Source: Pseudoalteromonas sp. S2755 (GTDB lineage Bacteria; Pseudomonadota; Gammaproteobacteria; Enterobacterales; Alteromonadaceae). From it: a DNA stretch of 40,067 nt. The DNA lies in contig NZ_PNDS01000049.1 in NCBI RefSeq assembly GCF_005886535.1, positions 1-40,067 on the forward strand. The letters run 5' to 3'. Below, piece after piece: positions 32,772 through 40,067 of this stretch. The notes beneath the pieces are model-generated. The model worked only from the letters and a program-made list of their open reading frames with translations. It made no database searches and was not told the origin of the DNA. Positions within the stretch are counted from its first letter, which is position 1, and every line of letters starts with the position of its first letter. The translations under genes and the position numbers were made by a program.

Positions 32772-33208
32772 GTCCATCCTAGTATGCGGCTTCAAGCGTG
32801 ATATTCATATTTACCTATGGGTTTCAGTATAGGACGGGAATGGATATTCACGTAATAGAAGAGCGAAATAAATTTCTGAAAATCACTATGCGATTCAATG
32901 ACCGAGCTGCAAAAAACCACAGAAGATTTTAGATAGAAAGCGATATCAGTACCAGGGCTTAACTAACCTGACCTGTGAATGATTGATGCCTTACTAGCAG
33001 CCAGTTCTAGCGCTAACAGCATTGAATTCACCTCCAATAGTCAGCTGTTGGAAGTGAATTTGCTTACATCCATGTAGGCAAGGAAATAATTTGCTATTTA
33101 GCTGTTCTAAATAGAAATTTAATGCAGTTAGCGTCAGACTTGCTCCTTTAAATTGAGCAAGAATTAAGACTTACAGGTATTAGCTTAATCCTTAATTCAT
33201 AGACAAGC
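32772..33208. other. Intergenic stretch with an array of hairpins
   Basis: The kinase promoter region lies near 32800-32900. From about 33024 to 33161 four consecutive stem-loops follow one another (listed separately in the findings), each with an arm of 7-13 bp. No ORF of interest was seen. None has a good T-tract, so simple termination of the NfeD operon does not explain all of them. Confidence 0.45.
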
Positions 33209-33661
33209 CTAATTTGGCTCTACCCAAAACGCTCCAACCTCTTTTTTAACCACTTTGACTTGCGTTCCTGCAGTAATAGGTTGTTTACTTTTTAGTTGCC
33301 ACGCAATACCAGAATAGGTATGAAAAATACGACTTTCTGCATTCAAGTCTTTTTCCAGCGTAAAGGTAAGCTCAGCAAAATCACTGGTTACTTCTTTGTC
33401 GTCTGTGACATCTTGCATACGTCTTAGTGGTTTCCATAAAAACACAGCCAGTAATGTCGTGACTAACGCATTAAACCAAAGTGCAGTCAGCCAAGTTTGG
33501 TCAAGCATACCTGCATACATTAAGCCGCCACTTATCACCAGAGACAGACCTAAAAAGAACAGTACAAAGGTGGCAAAACCAAGCACAGCAACCTCAACAA
33601 TTAGGCAAGCAATTCCTAGTACTACTAAGGTTTGTGCTAAATGCTCAAGTAAAAAGGCCAT
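33209..33661 (-). CDS. ybbJ: NfeD-family protein (YbbJ-like)
   Basis: A 150-aa membrane protein. It has hydrophobic segments at about 5-30 and 35-50 and another at about 55-70, followed by a soluble C-terminal OB-fold-like beta domain (about 95-150) ending in EVGAFWVEPN. This is the short NfeD1b/YbbJ type. E. coli encodes qmcA and ybbJ side by side in the same order and at similar sizes. The gene starts 5 nt after the SPFH gene stop. NfeD partners of SPFH proteins help assemble or regulate membrane microdomain scaffolds. Confidence 0.92.
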   Translation of the reverse strand: MAFLLEHLAQTLVVLGIACLIVEVAVLGFATFVLFFLGLSLVISGGLMYAGMLDQTWLTALWFNALVTTLLAVFLWKPLRRMQDVTDDKEVTSDFAELTFTLEKDLNAESRIFHTYSGIAWQLKSKQPITAGTQVKVVKKEVGAFWVEPN

Positions 33662-33666
33662 AGGCG

Positions 33667-34617
33667 TTACCCTTGCTTTTTATTTAACGTATTAATAATA
33701 GACATGCCTTGTGCCACAAGCGAACTTGCGTCTGTACCATTGTCTGGTAGCAATACCACAGAAGATTCTTTGGCTATTGCTTCTTTTGCTGCTATGGCTT
33801 TTGTTGCTAAGTCAAGCTGGATGGCTTTTTGACCTTCTTCGGTATTTGCGGCTTCACCAACTTTACGAAGGGCTTCGGCTTGTGCGTCTGCAACGGCAAT
33901 AATCGCTTTTGCTTCACCTTCAGCTCTTAGGATCTGCTCTGCCTTTTCGGCTTCAGCTGCAAGCACCTGCGCTTGCTTCTTACCTTCCGCGACATTGATT
34001 GCGGCTTGACGGTCACCCTCTGACTCTAGTATTTGAGCTCGTTTCACACGCTCAGCTTTCATTTGTGCTTCCATTGCTTCCATTACAGAGTTTGGTGGCA
34101 CAATATCTTTAATCTCGTAGCGCAGTACTTGGATGCCCCAAGGATCAGAAGCTGAGTTGATGGCGGCGACGATGTTGGTATTAAGTAAATCTCGCTCTTC
34201 AAAGGTTTTATCCAACTCCATTTTACCCAGTTCGCTACGCATGGTGGTTTGCGCGAGCTGGGTTACCGCGAAGATATAATCGTCAACACCGTAAGTCGCT
34301 TTATACGGATCTAAAACTCTAAAATAAAGTACACCGTCAACAATCAATGAGATATTGTCTTTGGTTATAGCTGACTGAGATGGGACATCAACCGCTTGCT
34401 CTTTTAAGCTCCTATCGGCCGCTACGCGGTCGATAAATGGCAGAATAAAGTTAAGACCGGCTTCTTTAGTGGATTGATATTTACCGAAACGTTCAATAAT
34501 CCACGCACGGTTCTGCGGGACAAATTTGATACTCCCCTTTAGTACCACTATCACGAAAATCAATAGAAACGCTTGAATGGTAAAAAGGTAATCAAAAATA
34601 AGTGTGACTGGATCCAT
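33667..34617 (-). CDS. qmcA: SPFH-domain (stomatin/prohibitin) membrane scaffold protein, QmcA-like
   Basis: A 316-aa member of the SPFH family. One N-terminal membrane helix (about 8-28) is followed by KFVPQNRAWIIERFGKY at the start of the SPFH domain (about 30-190) and then a long coiled coil rich in Ala, Glu and Lys (about 190-280, for example EAEKAEQILRAEGEAKA). QmcA-type proteins form large oligomeric cages in the inner membrane and are linked to membrane organisation and protease regulation. GGAG sits 7 nt before the ATG. It is co-transcribed with the NfeD gene. Upstream is a 320-nt region shared with a divergent gene. Confidence 0.94.
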   Translation of the reverse strand: MDPVTLIFDYLFTIQAFLLIFVIVVLKGSIKFVPQNRAWIIERFGKYQSTKEAGLNFILPFIDRVAADRSLKEQAVDVPSQSAITKDNISLIVDGVLYFRVLDPYKATYGVDDYIFAVTQLAQTTMRSELGKMELDKTFEERDLLNTNIVAAINSASDPWGIQVLRYEIKDIVPPNSVMEAMEAQMKAERVKRAQILESEGDRQAAINVAEGKKQAQVLAAEAEKAEQILRAEGEAKAIIAVADAQAEALRKVGEAANTEEGQKAIQLDLATKAIAAKEAIAKESSVVLLPDNGTDASSLVAQGMSIINTLNKKQG

Positions 34618-34937
34618 GTTAGCTCTCCTACTACATAAGAATTGTTCGCATCAAATGCATGTTCCCAATATAGATGAACCATTTCTTAATTACTATAAAT
34701 AAATTCCTTCTAAGGTATGTCGTTGCTAATCATGCCTGAATGATTGCAAGTATCAACTATATATCGGTACAGTTTCTGCTCACTTTCTAAATAGCTCATT
34801 AATAAACTGAGAAGTGGCCGACGCTTTTTGAAGTTTGGCACAAGGCATATAGGTTTTACATTTGTAACCAACTCAACTAAATTTAGTTAAGGAGGCTTTA
34901 GACCAAGGAATACGTTTGTCTACCGAGTGATTGAATA
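34618..34937. other. Divergent promoter region with a 14-bp palindrome
   Basis: No gene is supported here. The stretch must hold promoters for the SPFH gene (minus) and the SBP-like gene (plus). A perfect 14-bp palindrome AACTAAATTTAGTT lies at 34875-34888, about 50 nt before the plus-strand ATG, and could be an operator. Confidence 0.45.
34875..34888. promoter_or_regulatory. 14-bp perfect palindrome, possible operator
   Basis: AACTAAATTTAGTT reads identically on both strands. It is placed where a repressor or activator of the SBP-like gene would bind. The regulator is unknown, and an AT-rich palindrome could also arise by chance. Confidence 0.35.
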
Positions 34938-35813
34938 ATGTTTATGATTTTTCTGAGGCATCTATTTGTTGTTTTTTGTGTCGCTGTGAATACGAATGTT
35001 GATGCAACAACGATTCAGATATTTTTGGATGATGAAGAAGATCTCGCTATTTTGATGCAAAACGCTAAACCTGAAAATATTGCGGGCGCAACCAACAAAA
35101 TATTATTTGAACAATTAGACCTCTCAAACATTGAGTTTCTCGGCGCAAGTTATAAGCGGACGTTACGCTCAATGCTGAAGCAAGATAAAACTGCTATTTG
35201 CACTCTTAACAAAGTAAAAACCAACTATCGTGAAAGAAACTTTCTGTTCAGCTTACCAGTAAACTTTTATATCAGTAGACGTTTATATAAACATGCTGAT
35301 TCACCACCATTATCTAAGGAAGTACTTAATAAAGAGGGAAGTGTTGTCTCACTTATGCATTTGTTTAATGTATACAGGAACAAGCTGATAGTAATTGCTG
35401 ACGACTTATCATATGGACCTTTTTTAGATAAGCAATTAGCACAATTGGATAGTACAAATAAAGCGGTACGAGGTGGTAGTAATCATTATGAGACCGTACA
35501 TAGGATGTTTGAGTTGAAACGCGTGGATTTTTTGCTGAGTTATCCGGTTGAAGTGATGCGATATGCCAAGAGCAACCAAGATAAATATGAGTCCTATTTG
35601 ATAGCGGACTCACCTCGGTTTATTTTAGGGCATGTGATGTGTAATAAGACACAAGTAAGTAGGCAACTGTTAGAGAGAATAAATCAGATACTTCTCAGCA
35701 ATTATGATACCAAAGCGTTTCTACAGGCCCATGTTAACTATTTGCCAGCTCAGGAACACCGATTTATTCAAGACGTTATAGCGCGCTACATAGTTCAATT
35801 AGGCTTAGACTGA
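34938..35813 (+). CDS. Secreted SBP_bac_3-like (amino-acid-binding type) protein
   Basis: A 291-aa exported protein (signal peptide about 1-23, NVDA|TT). The layout resembles a type-3 periplasmic binding protein: the early IEFLGASYKRTLRSMLKQ, a middle DDLSYGPFLDKQL followed by VHRMFELKRVDFLLSYPVEV, and a late LLERINQILLSN helix. Proteins of this kind lacking a neighbouring transporter are common in Alteromonadales and Vibrio and often have uncharacterised sensing or regulatory roles. The weak residue conservation at the ligand-binding positions I can see suggests the ligand is not a typical amino acid. It stands alone, divergent from the SPFH gene. Confidence 0.75.
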   Translation: MFMIFLRHLFVVFCVAVNTNVDATTIQIFLDDEEDLAILMQNAKPENIAGATNKILFEQLDLSNIEFLGASYKRTLRSMLKQDKTAICTLNKVKTNYRERNFLFSLPVNFYISRRLYKHADSPPLSKEVLNKEGSVVSLMHLFNVYRNKLIVIADDLSYGPFLDKQLAQLDSTNKAVRGGSNHYETVHRMFELKRVDFLLSYPVEVMRYAKSNQDKYESYLIADSPRFILGHVMCNKTQVSRQLLERINQILLSNYDTKAFLQAHVNYLPAQEHRFIQDVIARYIVQLGLD

Positions 35814-35856
35814 ATTGCTATAAATATCTCTGATCCGTGGCGGTGATAATACGAAC

Positions 35857-36978
35857 CTACCATCCCCCAAATCTTGGCCAAAATTCGATGTCATCATGAC
35901 TTAACACATGATAGCCCGAGTGCTGAGCGGCTGTTGCGCATGCATGATTCGGTAAAATACGTAGTAGGTCACCATGTTTCATGTCTGGTAAGGTGAAGCC
36001 GGGTTCACATTCAATAACGCCATGCTCTTGATTTGCTGAGGTTACTTTGAGCCCCGGCAGTAAGTTACCCGCTTGGTCACAAACGAGGCCATAGCCACAA
36101 TCAAACGCTTGACTCGCGGTACCTCTGTCTCTTGAAAGCGCCATCCAGCCGGCATCTATAAAGAGCTTATTTTTACTACGCTTGATACCCGTGACACGCG
36201 TTAGCACGCTTAGTGCAATATCTTCGATGTCACATATGCCGATACCAGCCATAACAAGGTCAAAGAATGTATAGACCCCAGCTCGCACTTCAGTGATCCC
36301 ATCTAGGTTTTGCGTTGACAGTGCTGTTGGGGTAGAGCCAATACTCAGCACTGTTGTGGTGATCCCAGCCTCTTCCAGCATGGACGCGGCAGCCACAACT
36401 GCTGAGCGCTCTTTCTCAGCAAACTGTATTAGCTGCTCGGCCGTGCTACACGCGTATGAGCCGCCAGCATGCGTTAGTAAACCCCGATATAAACCACTGC
36501 TTTCCAGTATGGTTGCGATGGTTACGATTTCTTTGTTTTTAGGGCTAAGTCCTGCGCGATGTCCGTCGCAGTCTATTTCTATCAAGCATGGAATCGTGCA
36601 TTCATTTTCCGAGCAAAACTGGGAGACAAACATGGCTTGTTCCATACTGTCTAGCAGTATGGTTAGATTGACACCTCGGTTGATTAGGGCTAAAACACGT
36701 TGTAACTTATCCTCTGTGATCCCCACCGCATAGGTGATGTTGGTGTAACCTTCCGCTGCAAATGTTTCTGCTTCTTTTAGGGTAGAGACCGTACATCCCG
36801 CTTGTTTGTCGGCCAAAATATAGCTTGCGGCTGCAATGGATTTTACCGTTTTCAAATGTGGGCGAAGGGTTACATTAAAAGCATCTAGATGCTTTTCCAT
36901 GCGCGAAAGGTTATGTAAAAAGGTAATTTTATCAACAACTAAACATGGGGTTTGTAAAGATCCTAATGATGTAAACAT
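35857..36978 (-). CDS. DSD1-family PLP enzyme (D-threonine aldolase / D-serine dehydratase-like)
   Basis: A 373-aa fold-type III PLP enzyme. The N-terminal barrel carries RPHLKT with K43 as the PLP lysine. The C-terminal beta domain has PNHAC (H345, C347), the metal-binding pair of the DSD1/D-threonine aldolase group. The reaction is probably retro-aldol cleavage of a D-beta-hydroxy amino acid or dehydration of D-serine; the choice needs substrate tests. It lies 7 nt after the NudB-like gene stop, with no terminator, and is probably co-transcribed with it. Confidence 0.88.
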   Translation of the reverse strand: MFTSLGSLQTPCLVVDKITFLHNLSRMEKHLDAFNVTLRPHLKTVKSIAAASYILADKQAGCTVSTLKEAETFAAEGYTNITYAVGITEDKLQRVLALINRGVNLTILLDSMEQAMFVSQFCSENECTIPCLIEIDCDGHRAGLSPKNKEIVTIATILESSGLYRGLLTHAGGSYACSTAEQLIQFAEKERSAVVAAASMLEEAGITTTVLSIGSTPTALSTQNLDGITEVRAGVYTFFDLVMAGIGICDIEDIALSVLTRVTGIKRSKNKLFIDAGWMALSRDRGTASQAFDCGYGLVCDQAGNLLPGLKVTSANQEHGVIECEPGFTLPDMKHGDLLRILPNHACATAAQHSGYHVLSHDDIEFWPRFGGW

Positions 36979-36985
36979 AGCTCAA

Positions 36986-37426
36986 TCATACTCCTATGCG
37001 TTCTATTTCCTGTCGATTGCTTGGGGACCAGACTCGTTCACAAGCGTCTTTTTTGTTAAGCCAAATAAAATCTGTATGTTCATCTTCAGCAAGTACCACA
37101 TTGATCCCTGATGGTACTTGGACACTAAAAACATGCTCGGTGTTAATGGTAACACCCGGCTCATAGCGATGAAGCCACTGTGGCCTTATCGTGTATTGAT
37201 TCGTTTTATTATGCGACTGGATAGTGAGCCCTAGCGCTTTGGCGTCTATGCCGGTCTCTTCTTTTAACTCTCTATACGCGGTAGCGATTGGAGTTTCACC
37301 GGGATCTACTCCCCCAGTGACTGATTGCCAAAAGTCTTTGTCATCCGCCCTTTGTAATAGCAAAAACTCATTATGCTCGTTGTATATTACGACTAATACT
37401 GAAATGGGTTTACGTGGTGCCGGCAT
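36986..37426 (-). CDS. nudB: Nudix hydrolase, NudB-like dihydroneopterin triphosphate pyrophosphatase
   Basis: A 146-aa Nudix protein. The Nudix box G-x5-E-x7-REL-x-EE-x-G-I occupies G38-I60 (GGVDPGETP, then YRELKEETGI), with all metal-binding glutamates present. The flanking residues, including FLLLQRADDKDFWQSVTGG, and the QPHNK-free but otherwise NudB-like middle match the E. coli NudB length and pattern. NudB removes pyrophosphate from dihydroneopterin triphosphate in folate synthesis. In enterics the gene lies near ruvC and aspS, whereas here it precedes the DSD1 gene, so either the context has moved or the enzyme is a related Nudix with another substrate. Confidence 0.85.
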   Translation of the reverse strand: MPAPRKPISVLVVIYNEHNEFLLLQRADDKDFWQSVTGGVDPGETPIATAYRELKEETGIDAKALGLTIQSHNKTNQYTIRPQWLHRYEPGVTINTEHVFSVQVPSGINVVLAEDEHTDFIWLNKKDACERVWSPSNRQEIERIGV

Positions 37427-37429
37427 GGT

Positions 37430-37760
37430 TTACATCAAATCAGGAACATGTGCTTTGAGTTTATCCAGTTGAGTTGCACTCGGCAATTGGTCAAAAGCGA
37501 ATTTTGGACAAAAAAAAGCAGGCCATCTGGCCTGCATAAAAACTCCAATAGCAACAAGCTGTGCCAAGGAAATCCCAATAATGCCAACATCCTAGTCGGC
37601 AAGCTCTACTTCTCGGGAGTTCAATTGTGACTTTAGGCACGCCTAGATACGCAGGTAAAAAGGTGCAGCCCCAAAGGAACGAGACTAATGCTAATGTAAT
37701 GTTTAGTACTTGTAAACTAAAAATTGAAAAAAATAGTTTAAACGGACTTTTTTTGCTCAC
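37430..37760 (-). pseudogene. Probable frameshifted small membrane-protein gene upstream of nudB
   Basis: Two frames each hold half of something gene-like. From the GTG at 37760 one frame reads a signal- or anchor-like start (MSKKSPFKLFFSIF) and a hydrophobic stretch to about residue 40, then turns into Cys/Trp-rich text typical of a wrong frame. The other frame, open from 37591 to a TAA at 37430, reads a TM-like DVGIIGISLAQLVAIGVFMQ and a natural-looking C-terminus (FAFDQLPSATQLDKLKAHVPDLM). A TAG separates the halves. The second frame ends 3 nt before the nudB start. A hairpin with T8 lies inside (37510-37535). It may instead be a leader with a chance ORF. Confidence 0.35.
37510..37535 (-). 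terminator. Hairpin plus T8, intrinsic terminator or slippery site
   Basis: A 7-bp GC-rich perfect stem (37518-37524 with 37529-37535, 4-nt loop) is followed on the minus strand by eight T. It has textbook terminator form, yet it lies inside a stretch with coding signatures. Confidence 0.75.
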
Positions 37761-37862
37761 TTTGAAATATAAATGCTTCTAAAATGATTGAATAGCAACC
37801 ACTGTAACTATTTGTTATTTATCTAGTTGGTGATTTTTGTACCTTAAATGGTTCAGTAGTTG

Positions 37863-37890
37863 TTGCAATTTTGTATCTGATCTGTATGTT
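37863..37890 (+). promoter_or_regulatory. Candidate sigma70 promoter for the M6 protease
   Basis: TTGCAA (37863-37868) and TATGTT (37885-37890) are spaced 16 nt apart and lie about 37 nt upstream of the protease ATG. The -35 box matches 4 of 6 consensus positions and the -10 box 4 of 6. Confidence 0.35.
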
Positions 37891-37926
37891 AATGAATTGT
37901 ACAACATGTAAGCTAGGAAAGGAAAA

Positions 37927-39834
37927 ATGAAATTTACATCAGCGATTATCGCAACATCATTATTGGTAACCAGTGTCGCAGTAAACGCGGCTATACCTTA
38001 TAAAAATGAACAGTATCAATTTACCCAACCAAGTGGTGAGGTAATAACACTTATTCTTAATGGTAATACGTACTTTGCTCAGCAGCGTACACCTGACGGC
38101 GAGCTTGTGGTGTATGATGCCTCACTTAAAGGCATGGCTTATGCAGAGGTATCAGCCGATGGGGAGCAACTTATATCAACTGGTAAGCTTGTGACCAAAC
38201 GCAGCAAGCAAGGCATGCAACGTCACTCAGTAGATGCTATGCAGCAAGGATTATCCTCTGCTGCTATTGCAAAAAAGGTAAAAGCGGCGCAGCAGCTAAT
38301 GTTGGGTCAAAACCAAGCACCTGTCGACTTGGTACATACGCATCAGTTTGAGCGTAGTGATAATACAACGGTGTTGAATGCTGAGATCAGCGGTCAAGTA
38401 AAAGGGTTAACCATCATCATTGATTTCCCTGATGAGCGCGGCACAATCACAAAAGCGCAAGTTGAGCGTTTTTTAAATGACCAAAATTACAATGAATTTG
38501 GTAACGCGCAGTCAGTAAGAGGGTATTTTTCTTCGGTCTCTGGCGGCAAGCTTGATTATACCAATACGGTAACGGCTTATTACACCGCCAAGAAAAACAA
38601 AGCGTATTATGCGGATAGCACATTAAGCTCAACGGTACGCTCGCAAGAACTTATAAAAGAAGCGCTAAATTGGCTTGAATTTCAGCAGGGATTCGATTTT
38701 AGCTCGCTGACTACAAATAGTAGTGGGCAGATCCGTGGGTTAAATATTTTTTATGCTGGCAACTCTGATAGTGCTTGGTCTAAAGGTTTATGGCCACATA
38801 TGGCAAGACTCAGTCCACGTTTTTGTGCTGATGGCGTGTGTACCGATCGTTATCAAATCACAGATATGGGAAATAGCCTTGCAATTGGTACCTTTGTACA
38901 TGAGTCTGGTCACTTAATTACAAATTGGCCCGATCTTTATGATTATGACGGCAGCTCAGAGGGCTCAGTTGCAAGTTTTGGCGTTATGGGGTTCGGCGCG
39001 ATTGGCGCTTCCAATCGGTTCAAGCCGACACCACCTGTTGCACATTTCAGAGCCATAGCCGGTTGGGATACAGTAACTGAACTTAATCCTGCCATAAATG
39101 CCAATGCCCCAACGGGAAGACTCAGCCATATTTCAGGCGCTAATAGCTCGTATAAATGGACCAATCCAAGTAACGCGAATGAAGCCTTTTACATTGAGGC
39201 GATCCATCAATCGGGACAGAACTCAGAGCAACTCGATTCAGGTTTGGCTATTTGGCACGTTGACACTGCGGGTAATAACTCGAATGAATGGCATCCGTAT
39301 ATCCAAATGGAGCATGGTGATGCCAAGCGAGATCCCGAAAATGGCCGAAATCGTGGGGATAATAGTGATTTATTTGATGTAGCAGGAGAGTTTAGTGCAA
39401 CGCTGCCAAATGCGTTGAATAGCAAAGGGACAAATGCGTTATGGTGGAATGGAAGCGACTCTGGCTTGTCCATTAGCAATATTTCTGACCCCGCTGCAGA
39501 GATCCAATTTACCGTAAGCGGTAGTACAACCCCACCACCAGCGGGAGATGTTTACACTGGATACTTAGCAGACAAGCAACAAGCCATACAACCTTACGGC
39601 AGTTGGTTTCAGTACGGCGGTGGCACAATCGCACTGACTTTAGAGGGACCCTCAAATGCAGACTTTGATTTAAAACTCGAAGCTTGGCGAGGTGGTGCAT
39701 GGCAGCAAGTTGCCATTTCGGAGACGCCAACCTCACAAGAGTCAATTAACTATATGGCAAATTCGGGTTATTACCGCATCTTGGTTTACTCATACAGCGG
39801 TGCTGGTGATTACCGTTTAACGGTGCAAAAGTAG
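37927..39834 (+). CDS. Secreted M6-family metalloprotease with C-terminal PPC domain
   Basis: A 635-aa exported zinc protease of the M6 (immune inhibitor A-like) family. The signal peptide is 1-22 (VNA|AI). The propeptide continues to about 150. The catalytic core has HESGH (H325, E326, H329) followed by NWPDLYDYD, matching the family's HExxH...PD(L/E)YD, with D336 a likely extra ligand. After the catalytic region (to about 530) a short Thr/Pro-rich linker leads to a PPC (pre-peptidase C-terminal) domain (about 545-635), which is often cut off during maturation or used as a binding module. AAGGAA is the Shine-Dalgarno. M6 enzymes include virulence and biofilm-degrading proteases. It is probably monocistronic. 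Confidence 0.92.
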   Translation: MKFTSAIIATSLLVTSVAVNAAIPYKNEQYQFTQPSGEVITLILNGNTYFAQQRTPDGELVVYDASLKGMAYAEVSADGEQLISTGKLVTKRSKQGMQRHSVDAMQQGLSSAAIAKKVKAAQQLMLGQNQAPVDLVHTHQFERSDNTTVLNAEISGQVKGLTIIIDFPDERGTITKAQVERFLNDQNYNEFGNAQSVRGYFSSVSGGKLDYTNTVTAYYTAKKNKAYYADSTLSSTVRSQELIKEALNWLEFQQGFDFSSLTTNSSGQIRGLNIFYAGNSDSAWSKGLWPHMARLSPRFCADGVCTDRYQITDMGNSLAIGTFVHESGHLITNWPDLYDYDGSSEGSVASFGVMGFGAIGASNRFKPTPPVAHFRAIAGWDTVTELNPAINANAPTGRLSHISGANSSYKWTNPSNANEAFYIEAIHQSGQNSEQLDSGLAIWHVDTAGNNSNEWHPYIQMEHGDAKRDPENGRNRGDNSDLFDVAGEFSATLPNALNSKGTNALWWNGSDSGLSISNISDPAAEIQFTVSGSTTPPPAGDVYTGYLADKQQAIQPYGSWFQYGGGTIALTLEGPSNADFDLKLEAWRGGAWQQVAISETPTSQESINYMANSGYYRILVYSYSGAGDYRLTVQK

Positions 39835-39856
39835 TAGCTCGGGGTGTAGATTAATT

Positions 39857-40067
39857 AGGGCCTGTTGATCTTTGCTGTTTGATTTTTGTTCTCCTGAGAG
39901 TGTTTTGGTCGCGACACTCGACTTGCCGCCTAGTAATCTAGGCAAAAGTTGAGCAACAATGAACAAAGCGCACTCAGATGAACCCAAAGGGCAGCGCTTG
40001 ATTAGCATTTCTTCTGTGTTGCCCCACAAGGATGTGGGGTAAGGTGACTTTGCAGGAGCACAAAGTC
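39857..40067. repeat. Possible edge of a repeated or mobile element
   Basis: After the M6 protease the sequence changes character: an abrupt GGGCCTGTTGATCTTTGC start (39857), inverted repeats around GTCGCGAC (39911-39918), a 7-bp GC hairpin (40022-40028 with 40033-40039), and a 7-bp inverted repeat ending at the window edge (40046-40052 with 40061-40067). No transposase frame is complete. The start resembles the left ends of some insertion sequences in this bacterial group, but this is from memory only. Confidence 0.3.

Noticed and set aside
37510..37535. Terminator used by the M6 protease gene
   Set aside because: It lies upstream of that gene and its T-run is on the minus strand, so it can only act on leftward transcripts.

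Overview
The window looks like a chromosomal segment of a marine gammaproteobacterium, most likely Pseudoalteromonas or a close Alteromonadales relative. This is inferred from moderate-to-low GC, several secreted vibriolysin-like (M4) and M6 metalloproteases with chitin-binding, PKD, GEVED and PPC modules, YaeQ, and PAS-rich hybrid histidine kinases. No rRNA, tRNA or CRISPR array was seen.

Layout. (1) 1-5.5 kb: an M4 metalloprotease with two chitin-binding-like repeats; a two-gene unit of a small secreted permuted papain-like protein plus a membrane-anchored helical protein; then yaeQ facing them. (2) 5.6-17.7 kb: a tiny lipoprotein, then a tightly packed minus-strand operon of six exported proteins (16645 to 6077), with a terminator downstream and an AT-rich leader and a lipoprotein gene upstream. 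The operon encodes an M4 protease with PKD and GEVED modules, a secreted Hint-domain protein, a pore-former-like protein, a stand-alone GEVED protein, a longer pore-former paralogue and a third, divergent paralogue. The three paralogues share the layout I associate with the MACPF/CDC superfamily and two conserved cysteine pairs. This operon is the best candidate for an undescribed system: a multi-component secreted pore-forming machine encoded with its own protease and an autoprocessing protein. (3) 18-23.2 kb: a translationally coupled ABC export operon of ATPase, three consecutive HlyD/MacA-type adaptors and a MacB-type permease. (4) 23.4-26.3 kb: an arsenic resistance operon arsR-arsH-acr3-arsC with a repeat-rich arsR upstream region. 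(5) 26.4-32.8 kb: a solute-binding protein gene coupled to a membrane hybrid histidine kinase, facing a cytoplasmic triple-PAS hybrid kinase. (6) 33-37.4 kb: a run of hairpins, the NfeD/SPFH pair, a secreted SBP-like protein, a DSD1/D-threonine-aldolase-like enzyme and a NudB-like Nudix hydrolase. (7) 37.4-40.07 kb: a probable broken small membrane-protein gene, an M6 metalloprotease with a PPC domain, and a terminal stretch that may be the edge of a repeated or mobile element.

How the genes work together. Much of the window encodes exported proteins: three metalloproteases, the pore-former set and several lipoproteins. This fits a strain that attacks polymers or neighbouring cells. The ABC exporter could serve self-protection or peptide export, but nothing in the sequence ties it to the toxin-like operon. 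All family names come from reading motifs by eye. No database search was run.
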